Part shown: piece after piece, positions 43,391 to 51,597 of the stretch | Numbering within the stretch: the stretch's first letter is position 1 | Layout: every line of letters starts with the position of its first letter | Source of the DNA: Curtobacterium caseinilyticum | GTDB taxonomy: Bacteria > Actinomycetota > Actinomycetes > Actinomycetales > Microbacteriaceae | Assembly: GCF_030363035.1 (NCBI RefSeq) | Contig: NZ_JAUCMN010000011.1 | Coordinates: forward strand, 1 to 64,000 | Direction: 5' to 3' | Length of the DNA: 64,000 nucleotides | The notes under the pieces: generated by a model | What the model was told of the DNA's origin: nothing | The model's database searches: none | Seen by the model: the letters and a program-made list of their open reading frames with translations, nothing else | Translations under genes and position numbers: made by a program

Positions 43391-44569
43391 CTACGCAACC
43401 GCGATCTCGTTGGGCACGCCGGGCAGCTCGTCGCTGGACGCGAGGACCTTCCCGGTGGTCAGGTCCACTGCGTGGAGCTGCTGCTCGGCGGGGTCGGTGA
43501 CGTACGCGACGTCGCCGACGACCTTCAGTGCGGGGTGGGCGTCCTGCCACTCGGCCGGGCCCTCCCACGCGTCGATCACGGGGAAGGAGTCGAGGGCCCC
43601 GCCGGTCTGCTCGTCGAAGGTGTGCAGCGCGCCGTCCGAGCCGAGGACGACGGCTTCGTCGTCCGGGCCGCGTGCGATGTCGCGGAAGGTGAAGCCGACG
43701 CCCTCCGGCATGTCCGCCACGCGGTACTCGCCGGACGCCGCGTCGATGAGCGCGACCTGGTCGAGCAGGTAGCCCTCGCTGTCCGGGTCGTCGTTGTAGT
43801 CGCCGACCGCGATCGAGCTCGTCTCGGTGGTGAAGAGGTTGCCCGTGCGTCCGTACTCGGTCGGGGCGTCGATCTTCGAGAACGCACCGTCCCGGTACAC
43901 GAGTGCGCCGTCGGTGCAGCCGAACACCGCGACCTCGTCCTGCACCGCTCCCTCGCCGTGCACGTTCGGGCACTCCTCGGAGCGCGTGAGCTCCTTGCCG
44001 TCCTCGTCCAGGGCGCGGACGCCGGTGCGCTCCTCCTCGGTGCCGATGGTGGTGAGGAGCGTCCCGTCCTCGAGCACGATGGCGACGCCGTGGTGTGCAG
44101 CCTCGGACTCGGTGGTCTCGACCTCGGGCAGGCGGTCACCGTCGAGCTCGTCGTGGTCGAACACGGTCACGTCGCCGGAACCGTCCGCGAACAGTGCGGT
44201 CTTCTCGCCGTGCACGACCGCGTGGCCGCCGGTGTCCGCCGGGAAGACGGCATCGGTCAGGGCCGGGTCGGCAGCCGTGTCGAGGACCCGGAAGCCCTCG
44301 GGGGCGGTGACGAGCACGTGTCGCCCGTCGCCGGCGGGGTTGACCCGGGTGAAGCCCTCGATCGCGTCGTCGGCGACGACCTGCAGGTCCTGGTCGAGGG
44401 TGAGCAGCCCGCCGTCGTAGGTCAGGACGATGCGGTCGCCGTCGGCAGCGGCCTTCGTGGTCGGGGTGCCCTCGGCCTCGGCGGCCGGGCCGGTCGAGCA
44501 GCCGGTCAGGACCAGGGCGGCCGCGCCGAGCAGGGCGGCGGGCGCGAGCGTGGTGCGCAGAGTTGTCAT
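43391..44569 (-). CDS. aztD: zinc metallochaperone-like lipoprotein AztD (copy 1)
   Basis: The 392-residue lipoprotein has the lipobox LTGCS (Cys near 24) and a seven-bladed beta-propeller-like series: TYDGGLLTLDQDLQ, GHAVVHGEKTALFADGSGDV, VHGEGAVQDEVAVFGCTDGA. In AztD proteins the His and Cys residues of this propeller hold zinc for transfer to AztC. It is the last gene of the aztB-aztD-aztC-aztD minus-strand operon. A Zur-like site lies 15 bases upstream of the ATG at 44569, so it may also be transcribed separately. Confidence 0.82.
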   Translation of the reverse strand: MTTLRTTLAPAALLGAAALVLTGCSTGPAAEAEGTPTTKAAADGDRIVLTYDGGLLTLDQDLQVVADDAIEGFTRVNPAGDGRHVLVTAPEGFRVLDTAADPALTDAVFPADTGGHAVVHGEKTALFADGSGDVTVFDHDELDGDRLPEVETTESEAAHHGVAIVLEDGTLLTTIGTEEERTGVRALDEDGKELTRSEECPNVHGEGAVQDEVAVFGCTDGALVYRDGAFSKIDAPTEYGRTGNLFTTETSSIAVGDYNDDPDSEGYLLDQVALIDAASGEYRVADMPEGVGFTFRDIARGPDDEAVVLGSDGALHTFDEQTGGALDSFPVIDAWEGPAEWQDAHPALKVVGDVAYVTDPAEQQLHAVDLTTGKVLASSDELPGVPNEIAVA

Positions 44570-44583
44570 GGCGCTCACTGTAC

Positions 44584-44598
44584 TGATTCTCATTCTCA
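44584..44598. promoter_or_regulatory. Zur-like operator upstream of aztD copy 1
   Basis: On the minus strand TGAGAATGAGAATCA agrees with TGAAAATGATTTTCA, the sense of the actinobacterial Zur site, at 11 of 15 positions. The flanking TGAT/ATCA extends the symmetry. It lies at the end of aztC. Confidence 0.5.
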
Positions 44599-45501
44599 TC
44601 AGGAAATCGACAGGCCGTCGACGATGGCGTCCGCGTTCGAGCGCATCATCCCGAGGTAGGTCGATGCCTCGCCGTCGGCGGTCAGTGACTCGGTGGCGAG
44701 GGAGCGGATCGCGACGTGCACGTCCACCTCGTCGGCGAGCACCTCGGCCAGTCGGGCGGGCTGCGACAGGTCGGCGAAGATCGTCGGCACCCCGGCCTCG
44801 TCGATCGCGGACGCCAGGTCGCGCAGGTCCGCGGCGCTCGGCGACGCCAGGGTCGTGCCGCTCGGGATCACGGCGCCGACGACGCGGAAGCCGTACCGGT
44901 CGGCCAGGTACCCGAACACGTGGTGGTTCGTGACGAGGGCCCTGCGGTCCTCCGGGATGCCCGCGAACGCGTCGGTCATCTCGTCGTCCAGCGTCGCCAG
45001 CTCGGTCAGGTACGCCTCCGTGCCGGTCGGCTCGATGCCCGCGTCGCGCAGGTCGTCGTCGAGCGCCTCGACGACGTCGACCATCCGCGCGGGGTCGGTC
45101 CACAGGTGCGGATCGGGGCCGCTGTCGTCCTCGGTGGTCCACTCGAGGGCGTCGACGTGCTCGCCCGCCGTGAACACCGGGACGCCGTCGGACGCGGCGG
45201 CCTCGACGTGTCGGGCGACCCCCTCCTCGAGTCCCAGGCCGTTCTCGACGACCAGGTCGGCGGTCCGGAGCCGGGCGGCCTCCTGCGCGGAGACCTCGAA
45301 CGAGTGCGGGTCGGCCCCCGGGGGCATGAGCACCATCACGTCGGCGGCGTCCCCGACGACCTCGGTCACGACGTCGCCGAGGATGTTCGTCGTGACCGCG
45401 ACGATGGGGCGGTCGGACCCGGCCGACGAGCAGCCTGCGGTCGTCACGACGAGTCCGGCGGCCACGGCCAGTGCGGCCGCGACCCGGAGGCGGCGCGTCA
45501 C
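44599..45501 (-). CDS. aztC: zinc ABC transporter substrate-binding lipoprotein AztC
   Basis: The 300-residue cluster A-I binding protein has a lipobox TTAGCS. The metal ligands of the family are present: His in PPGADPHSFE, His in GPDPHLWTDP, His in TNHHVFGYL and Asp in TIFADLSQP. The His-rich loop of ZnuA proteins is missing and replaced by a short acidic stretch (TTEDDSGPD), which fits the Azt subgroup that receives zinc from AztD. The GTG start overlaps the stop of the AztD-like gene upstream (GTGA). Confidence 0.88.
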   Translation of the reverse strand: MTRRLRVAAALAVAAGLVVTTAGCSSAGSDRPIVAVTTNILGDVVTEVVGDAADVMVLMPPGADPHSFEVSAQEAARLRTADLVVENGLGLEEGVARHVEAAASDGVPVFTAGEHVDALEWTTEDDSGPDPHLWTDPARMVDVVEALDDDLRDAGIEPTGTEAYLTELATLDDEMTDAFAGIPEDRRALVTNHHVFGYLADRYGFRVVGAVIPSGTTLASPSAADLRDLASAIDEAGVPTIFADLSQPARLAEVLADEVDVHVAIRSLATESLTADGEASTYLGMMRSNADAIVDGLSIS

Positions 45502-46706
45502 AGCCCGACCTCGGCGAAGGCCACGGGTGCCTCCGGCAGGTCGATCGAGCGGGCGACCCGTGCGCCGTCGGCGAAGTCGACCTCGTGCACCTGCTCGCCG
45601 GAGGCATCGGCGACGTAGGCGCGCTGGGCGTCGAGCTGCAGCAGCGGCTGCTCGGCGGGGTCGAGCAGCGGCTCCGTGGTGGCGACCGCACCGGTCGACG
45701 CGGTCACCACCACGACGCGGCCCTGTTCGTCGATGCCGACGACGTGCTCGTCCTCGTCGTCCACCGCCGTCACCGCACGCAGCGGTCGGTCGGTCTCGAC
45801 CAGGCGCCAGGACCCCTCGCGGGTGTCGAGCAGCCAGGCGCCGCGGTCGCCCGCGAGCCCGGCCACGGTCGGTCGCCCGGAGCGGGCCGAGAACGCCGTC
45901 GGTCGCTCCGCGCCGGCCGGGAGCGCCACGGCGGTGACCCCGCCGTCCTCGCCGACGACGACGGCGCCGTCCGCGCAGCCGACCACCGCCCCGGCGCGCG
46001 TCACGATGCCGCCGGCGGGGTCCGTGCACGCCTGCGCCGGGTCCGAGTCGGTGCCCGGGCTGCTGGCCGTGCCGTCCGCGTCGAGCACGCGCACGGTGTC
46101 CCCGCTGCCGGCGACGAGGCGCTCACCGAACGGCAGCAGGACGGTCGCGTCGACCCGTGCGGTCTCCTCGACCTCGCCCTGGCCGAGCGCCGCGCGGTCG
46201 AGGACGACCGCCTCGCCGCGCTCGGGCCAGGTGATGGTGGTCATCGTCTCCGAGGAGTGCACCTCGACCGGGCCACCGCCGTCGATCGTGTCGACGACCC
46301 GCGGCTGGGCCGCGTAGTAGTGCGTGTGGTCGCCGTGGTCGACCGTCCACGAGCCGCCGTCGACGATCGTGGTCCGGTCGTCCATGCTGGTGACGAGGAA
46401 GCGTCCGTCGGTGGCGGAGTGCTCGGGCGCGTCGACCTCGTCGAGGGCGGTGGTCTCCCCGGTGAGCAGGTCGTGCACGCTCGTCGCCCCGCTCGCGGAC
46501 ACGGCCAGGAGGCGCACCTGCGGCTCCTGCGCCTCGCTCGCGCCCTCGACGTGGCCGTGGGGCGCCGCGGTGCCGGTCGCATCGTCGGCCGCCGGCCCGC
46601 CGGACCGGTCGCTCGAGCAGGCGGTGAGGCCGACGGCCAGGCCGACGGCGACTGCGGTGGTGGTGAGGAGGCGCGCCGGGGCGCCTCGGTTCGTCAGCTG
46701 GTTCAT
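45498..46706 (-). CDS. AztD-like propeller lipoprotein (copy 2)
   Basis: The 402-residue lipoprotein has lipobox LTACS (Cys near 30) followed by a His-rich start of the mature protein (APHGHVEG). A propeller-like series (LLAVSASGATSVHDLLTG, WTVDHGDHTHYYAAQPR, VVGCADGAVVVGEDGG) resembles the gene at 43391 in length and layout but is clearly diverged. HGDHTH looks like a metal site. It lies between aztB and aztC, overlapping both, so it is part of the zinc uptake operon. It may be a second chaperone with another affinity. Confidence 0.75.
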   Translation of the reverse strand: MNQLTNRGAPARLLTTTAVAVGLAVGLTACSSDRSGGPAADDATGTAAPHGHVEGASEAQEPQVRLLAVSASGATSVHDLLTGETTALDEVDAPEHSATDGRFLVTSMDDRTTIVDGGSWTVDHGDHTHYYAAQPRVVDTIDGGGPVEVHSSETMTTITWPERGEAVVLDRAALGQGEVEETARVDATVLLPFGERLVAGSGDTVRVLDADGTASSPGTDSDPAQACTDPAGGIVTRAGAVVGCADGAVVVGEDGGVTAVALPAGAERPTAFSARSGRPTVAGLAGDRGAWLLDTREGSWRLVETDRPLRAVTAVDDEDEHVVGIDEQGRVVVVTASTGAVATTEPLLDPAEQPLLQLDAQRAYVADASGEQVHEVDFADGARVARSIDLPEAPVAFAEVGL

Positions 46707-47602
46707 GCTCCCTCTCGTGGTGCTGGTGCTGGTGCTGGTGCTGTTGGTGCGTGTCGGCGTGCTGGTGTGACCCGGCGGGGGTCCGCGCTCCGCGGTCGCA
46801 GGGTGGCGAGCGTGCGGGAGACGGCGACGGAGGCGACGGCGACGGCCGCGATGCTCGCCCCGGCGGCGGTGCCGAGGTGCCAGGACACGAGCAGGCCCGT
46901 GGCCACGGCGGCCGTGCCGATCACCGCGGCGAGGAGCATCGTCGACCCCACCTGCCGCGTCCATGCGCGGGCGGCAGCCGCCGGGGCGAGCAGGAGCCCG
47001 ACGACGAGCAGGGTGCCGACGGCCCGGTAGGACGCGACGACCGCGAGGGTGACCAGGCCGACGAGCACCACCTCGGCCAGACGGGGACGGAGCCCGAGGG
47101 TCGCGGCCTTGCGGACGTCGAACGCCGCGGCGGTGAAGGGCCGGTGGAACACGGCGGCGAGCACGAGCGCGACGGCGACCGCCACCACGAGGCCGCCCAG
47201 GTCCGTCCGGGTCACGGCGAGCACGTCCCCGAACAGGATCGCCGTGACGTCGGTGGCGAAGGAGCGCGACGACGACACGATGATCACGCCGAGTGCGAGC
47301 ATCCCGACGAACAGCAGCCCGATCGAGGTGTCGTACGACAGCCGGGCGCGGCGACGGAGTGCACCGACGCCGAACACCATCACGCCGGCGCTCACCGCGG
47401 CACCGAGCACCGCGGGGGCGCCGGTCAGGGTGGCGACCGCGACGCCGGGGAGCATGCCGTGCGCCAGGGCCTCGCCGAGGAACGCCATGCCCCGCACGAG
47501 CACCCACGTGCCGACGACCGCGCACAGGACCGCCGCCAGGGTGCCGCCGGCGAGGGCGCGCAGCATGAAGTCGACGGAGAACGGATCGGTCAGCCAGGTC
47601 AC
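46703..47602 (-). CDS. aztB: zinc ABC transporter permease AztB
   Basis: The 299-residue membrane protein has eight to nine helices and the metal-permease signature AFLGEALAHGMLPGVAVA near residue 45. The C-terminal tail is (AP)n coded by a GGTGCT hexamer repeat at 46718-46749. The GTG start is 51 bases from the divergent aztA start. Forms the channel for Zn(II) with AztA. Confidence 0.88.
   Translation of the reverse strand: MTWLTDPFSVDFMLRALAGGTLAAVLCAVVGTWVLVRGMAFLGEALAHGMLPGVAVATLTGAPAVLGAAVSAGVMVFGVGALRRRARLSYDTSIGLLFVGMLALGVIIVSSSRSFATDVTAILFGDVLAVTRTDLGGLVVAVAVALVLAAVFHRPFTAAAFDVRKAATLGLRPRLAEVVLVGLVTLAVVASYRAVGTLLVVGLLLAPAAAARAWTRQVGSTMLLAAVIGTAAVATGLLVSWHLGTAAGASIAAVAVASVAVSRTLATLRPRSADPRRVTPARRHAPTAPAPAPAPREGA
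46718..46749. repeat. GGTGCT hexamer repeat in the aztB tail
   Basis: Four to five units of GGTGCT code for alternating Ala-Pro at the C-terminus of AztB. Length changes would alter only the tail. Confidence 0.75.
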
Positions 47603-47652
47603 GGTCCGAGACGCTACATGAAAACGAGTATCGATACTGATAGCCTCCTCAG
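47603..47652. promoter_or_regulatory. divergent aztB/aztA promoter with Zur-like site
   Basis: The 50-base gap holds TGAAAACGAGTATCG (47619-47633), 11 of 15 matches to TGAAAATGATTTTCA, and the perfect palindrome AGTATCGATACT (47627-47638). One regulator bound here could shut off both directions, as expected for Zur at high zinc. The identification is inferred. Confidence 0.6.
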
Positions 47653-48279
47653 GTGCTCACCACCGCCGTCACGCCTGCCCTCGGGGTCACCGGACTGGTC
47701 GTCCGACGCGGCGACCGGACCGTGCTCGACCGGCTCGACATGACCTTCCCCGCCGGGGTGGTCACGGCGCTGACCGGGCCCAACGGGTCCGGCAAGTCGA
47801 CGCTGCTCGACGCGCTCGCCGGGGTGGTGACGGTCGACGACGGAGTCGTGTCGGGCCTCCCGTCCGGCGGTGTCGCGTACGTGACCCAGGCCGTGCCGCC
47901 GACCGCGCTCCCGCTCACCGTGCGCTCGACCGTCGCGATGGGTCGGTGGCGGGCACGGGCCTGGTGGCGCCCGCTCGGTCGGACCGATCACGCGGTCGTC
48001 GACGCGCAGCTGGAGCGGATGGGGATCACGGACCTCGCCGACCGGCCGCTCGACGAGCTGTCCGGCGGACAGCGGCAGCGCACGCTCGTCGCACTCGGGT
48101 TGGCGCAGCGCGCTCCCGTCCTGCTCGTCGACGAGCCGACCGCCGGCGTCGACGCCGCGTCGGCGGCGCTCGTGACCCGTGCGCTCGCCGACGAGGCAGC
48201 CACGGGGGTCGTCGTCGTGCACGCCGCACACGACCCCGTCGCGATCGCCGCTGCCGACCGGGTGGTCGCGCTCGGCTGA
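47653..48279 (+). CDS. aztA: zinc ABC transporter ATP-binding protein AztA
   Basis: The 208-residue ATPase has Walker A GPNGSGKST, the signature LSGGQRQRT, Walker B LLVDEPTAG and the switch His in HAAHD. GTG start at 47653. It energises AztB. It is transcribed divergently from aztB and the lipoproteins, and followed convergently by an AraC regulator. Confidence 0.9.
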   Translation: MLTTAVTPALGVTGLVVRRGDRTVLDRLDMTFPAGVVTALTGPNGSGKSTLLDALAGVVTVDDGVVSGLPSGGVAYVTQAVPPTALPLTVRSTVAMGRWRARAWWRPLGRTDHAVVDAQLERMGITDLADRPLDELSGGQRQRTLVALGLAQRAPVLLVDEPTAGVDAASAALVTRALADEAATGVVVVHAAHDPVAIAAADRVVALG

Positions 48280-48311
48280 TGCGGACGGCGGACGGGGCCC
48301 GGCGCTCGGCG

Positions 48312-49277
48312 TCAGCCGCGCAGGGTGTCGCTCGGGCGTTCGCCGAACTGCTCCGCGTAGTACCCGGCGAAGCGGCCGAGGTGCCCGAAGCTCCACGCGC
48401 GCGCGACCTCGGCGACCGAGGTCGTCGATGGTTCCCCCTCCCGCAGGGCGACCCGCACCTGCTGCAGGCGGGCGTTCCGGAGCTCGACCATCGGTGACGA
48501 CAGTCCCGCGCGGGTGAAGGCCTGCTGGAGGCCGCGCTCGCTGAGCTGCGCTGCGGCCGCGATGTCGTGCACGCTCAGGGGCTCGGCGCAGTGGTCGACG
48601 ATGAAGTCACGAGCGCGACCGACGGCCCGTGGCTGATGCACGTTCCGGCCCGGCTCCTCGAGGGCGAAGGCGTCCAGGAGCAGACGACTGATCGACCCGA
48701 CCAGCGTGCTGCGGCGCGGGCCGGGCGTCGCCGGCTCGAGCAGTTCCGGCGCGGCGACCGCCAGGCGCTCCTGCAGCCGGGCGAGCGCGACCGGGTCCGG
48801 GCGCCGGGTGAGGGTGAGTGCGCCGGGGCTGCCACCGCGGGCGACGTGCAGCTGCTCGAGGTACGCGGCCTCCACGTCGACGGCGTGCATGACGACCCCG
48901 GCCGCCGCCTCGATCGTGAACGGACGCCCCACCGGGTACGTGGCGGGGACGCCCGGGACGAGCACGTGCTCGTCCGGCGTCCCGGCGTCCATGACCGCGT
49001 TGCCGTGCTGCGCCCAGGTGACCAGGTAGCGCCCGACGGGCTCGATCCGCCCCCAGCGCTGCCCCGTGACCGTCGAGCTCCGGAGCGAGAAGCGGCGGTC
49101 GGCGACCGAGCGCATGCGGAAGCCGAAGTCGCGGTCGCGCACCGGTGCGAGTTCGACCCGGTGGGCGTTGTGCAACTGCGCGTAGAAGTCGGTCGCGGAG
49201 TGCAGGTCCGATCCCGCGGCGAGGCGGCGGTGCACGTCCGCGGGTTCGTGGTCACCGCTGGGCTGGGCTGCGTCCAT
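48312..49277 (-). CDS. AraC-family regulator with cupin-like N-terminal domain
   Basis: The 321-residue protein has an N-terminal AraC-binding-domain-like part (FRMRSVADRRFSLRSSTVTG ... VLVPGVPATYPVG) and a C-terminal double HTH: VHDIAAAAQLSERGLQQAFTR and VAEVARAWSFGHLGRFAGYY. The first half resembles the AraC ligand-binding (cupin) type of aromatic-catabolism regulators (AraC_binding_2). It starts 47 bases after the cutC stop, so it might share that transcript. Target not evident. Confidence 0.82.
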   Translation of the reverse strand: MDAAQPSGDHEPADVHRRLAAGSDLHSATDFYAQLHNAHRVELAPVRDRDFGFRMRSVADRRFSLRSSTVTGQRWGRIEPVGRYLVTWAQHGNAVMDAGTPDEHVLVPGVPATYPVGRPFTIEAAAGVVMHAVDVEAAYLEQLHVARGGSPGALTLTRRPDPVALARLQERLAVAAPELLEPATPGPRRSTLVGSISRLLLDAFALEEPGRNVHQPRAVGRARDFIVDHCAEPLSVHDIAAAAQLSERGLQQAFTRAGLSSPMVELRNARLQQVRVALREGEPSTTSVAEVARAWSFGHLGRFAGYYAEQFGERPSDTLRG

Positions 49278-49324
49278 GTGTCCGGTCACTCTACGGTGAC
49301 CGGCGGACGCCGACGGCACACGGA

Positions 49325-50077
49325 TCAGGCGGTGCCGTCGAGCGCGGCGCGCGCCGCCGCGACCACCGTGGCGTCCGTCACCGAGTGTGCGTCGCCGCGG
49401 TCCCCGGCGCCCATCGGGACCCCCGCGTGCCCGGTCCCCGCCGACCGCTTGGCGGACAGGTGCACGGCGGCGACCCCGGCCCCGACCAGTGCCGGGACGT
49501 CGCCCGGGCGCACCCCTGCTCCCGCCATCACCTGCACCGGACCGGCCGCGTCGACCATCCGGGCGATCGTCGCCGCACCAGCCGGAGCACTCGGCGCGCC
49601 GCCCGAGGTCAGGACGCGGGTCAGACCGAGGTCCGCCAGCCGACCGGCCGTCGCGACCGGGTCCGCGGCGTGGTCGACCGCCCGGTGCAGCGTGACCTCG
49701 GCACGGGCGGAGACGGCGCGAGCGGCGTCCACGAAGCGACGGAGGGCGTCCTCGTCGAGGGTCCGGTCCGCGCGCAGGGCCCCGACCACCACCCCCGCGG
49801 CCCCGGACCGCAGCACCGTCCGGACCTCCCGCTCCATCAGGGCGAGCTCGTCGTCGTCGTACACGAAGGCCCCGGGCCGGCACCGCACCAGGGCGTGCGC
49901 CGGGATCCCGGTCTCGTGCGTCGCCTCGACCAGGGCCTGCGACGGCGTCAGTCCGCCCAGTTCCAGCCCGACGCACAGCTCGACGCGGTCGGCGCCGCCG
50001 TCCCGGGCGACGAGCGCTCCCGCGGGCGAGGTCACGGCGATCTCGAGTGCGACGGTGGACGAGGGGGCTGGGTTCAC
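49325..50077 (-). CDS. cutC: CutC-family TIM-barrel protein
   Basis: The 250-residue protein matches CutC: EIAVTSPAGALVARDGGADR, VELCVGLELGGLTPS, FVYDDDELALMEREV, VTLHRAVDHAADP, LTSGGAPSA and VQVMAGAGVRPGD. Historically called a copper homeostasis protein, its real reaction is uncertain. Here it is translationally coupled (GTGA) behind an M81 peptidase and a ROK regulator, which points to sugar or peptide metabolism rather than copper. Confidence 0.9.
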   Translation of the reverse strand: MNPAPSSTVALEIAVTSPAGALVARDGGADRVELCVGLELGGLTPSQALVEATHETGIPAHALVRCRPGAFVYDDDELALMEREVRTVLRSGAAGVVVGALRADRTLDEDALRRFVDAARAVSARAEVTLHRAVDHAADPVATAGRLADLGLTRVLTSGGAPSAPAGAATIARMVDAAGPVQVMAGAGVRPGDVPALVGAGVAAVHLSAKRSAGTGHAGVPMGAGDRGDAHSVTDATVVAAARAALDGTA

Positions 50078-51597
50078 GCGGTGGCTCCGAGGGGTTCGTT
50101 CGACGGCGGGACGATGCGCGCGGACAGGTCCGGCGGCGTCGCGAACTCCCGATCGTAGGGGAACACCGGTCGCTCGATCCGGTGGTGACCGAGGCGGAGC
50201 AGGTCCTGGTCGACCCCACCCGGGGTGAGCGCGAGCATCCAGTCAGCAGCCATGTCGAACAGCTCCGGCTCGAGGTACCCGATCTTCACGACGACGACGT
50301 CGGCCCCGCGCGGGTCGAGGTCGAGGTCGGTGAAGTCGTGCTCGTGGTGGTACGGCTTGCGGAGCCTCGTCAGGATCGCGAAGACGCTGCCGACCTGCAG
50401 CACCACCTCGGTCTCGGCGTCACGGTCGCCGTGCTTGACCGCGTGCACCCGTCCCGTCATGGTGATCGGCCCCGCGTGCACGTCGTCGACCTCGGCTCCC
50501 GCGGTGACGGTGACGGTCGCTCCGACTCCCGCCGCCACCGCGGCCTCGACGGCAGCCGGCCCGGGGACGCTCGCGTAGATCACGGTCGGTCCGTCCGGGG
50601 TCGCGAACGCCGGTTGCGCGAGCACCTGTGTGAGCCCCCACGTCATGTCGCCGGAACCGCCGGCAGTGGGGTTGTCCCCCGAGTCCGACACGAAGAACGG
50701 ACGGGCGGCACCGGGCGCGAGCGCGGCGGCGAGGCACTCGTCGAACGAGCCCGTCGGTGCCACGAACGCGAAGTCCTCGCGGGCGTCCCAGAAGGCCCGC
50801 GCCAGGCGCTCGGCGCCGGCGGCCACGACGTCGCGGTCCCAGCCGGTGACGACGGTGACGGCACGGTCGCGGGGCTGGTCGGCCCAGGCGTACCCGACCC
50901 AGATCGCGGCGTCGAGGACGCCGTCCTCCTGCTCGACCTCCGGCACCTGCGCGTAGATCGACGCCGCGGGCTCGATGCGGGTGGAGGTCTGCTCGCCCGG
51001 CAGCAGCACCGGGATCGGGATCCACGCCTTCACCGGCCGCTGTGCTCCGACCGGCCTCGTGGTGAGCACGTCGACGAGGTTCCGGACCGCGCGCTCCTTC
51101 GTCTCGAGGGCGTCCTCGTGCGGGGCCATCCGGTAACAGGTGACGAGGTCGACCTGGTGCGCGAGCTCCCGCGTGACGTTGCCGTGCAGGTCCATCGACG
51201 CCGACACGACCACGTCCGGTCCGACGACCGCGCGGATGCGACCGAGCAGGTCGGTCTCGGCGTCGTCGAGCCCCTCGACCACCATCGCGCCGTGGATGTC
51301 GTACCAGAGCCCGTCCACGGGGCCGATGTCGGTCAGGCGCGCGACGATCTCGTCGGCGAGCTCCTCGTACGCCGGCCGGGCGACGACCCCGCCGGGCAGC
51401 GCGTGACCGATGAGCGCCCCGCGGAACTCAGCCGCGTCGGCGTACGACGCCAGGAACGGGTACCGGGTCACGACCTCGTCGCCGCGGTCGGGGTGGAACG
51501 CGGGCGCCGTCGTCCGGGTCGGCGTGAAGGTCGACGTCTCGATCGCGAGTCCGGCGATCGCGATCACCGGGCGGCGGCGGGCGGGGGTCTCAGACAC
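50074..51597 (-). CDS. M81-family metallopeptidase (MlrC-like)
   Basis: The 507-residue protein fits the MlrC/DUF1485 family: GLAIETSTFTPTRT, DGLWYDIHGAMVVEG, DLHGNVTRELA and FFVSDSGDNPTAGGSGD. The Asp and His residues of these blocks bind zinc in relatives, and MlrC acts on short linear peptides with unusual residues. The GTG at 51597 overlaps the ROK gene by eight bases. No signal peptide. With an oligopeptide-type importer divergent from it, a role in cleaving imported peptides is likely. Confidence 0.85.
   Translation of the reverse strand: MSETPARRRPVIAIAGLAIETSTFTPTRTTAPAFHPDRGDEVVTRYPFLASYADAAEFRGALIGHALPGGVVARPAYEELADEIVARLTDIGPVDGLWYDIHGAMVVEGLDDAETDLLGRIRAVVGPDVVVSASMDLHGNVTRELAHQVDLVTCYRMAPHEDALETKERAVRNLVDVLTTRPVGAQRPVKAWIPIPVLLPGEQTSTRIEPAASIYAQVPEVEQEDGVLDAAIWVGYAWADQPRDRAVTVVTGWDRDVVAAGAERLARAFWDAREDFAFVAPTGSFDECLAAALAPGAARPFFVSDSGDNPTAGGSGDMTWGLTQVLAQPAFATPDGPTVIYASVPGPAAVEAAVAAGVGATVTVTAGAEVDDVHAGPITMTGRVHAVKHGDRDAETEVVLQVGSVFAILTRLRKPYHHEHDFTDLDLDPRGADVVVVKIGYLEPELFDMAADWMLALTPGGVDQDLLRLGHHRIERPVFPYDREFATPPDLSARIVPPSNEPLGATA

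Noticed and set aside
49325..50077. A copper resistance role based on the CutC name
   Set aside because: No other copper gene is near, and the gene is coupled to a peptidase and a sugar-type regulator. The name is kept as a family label only.
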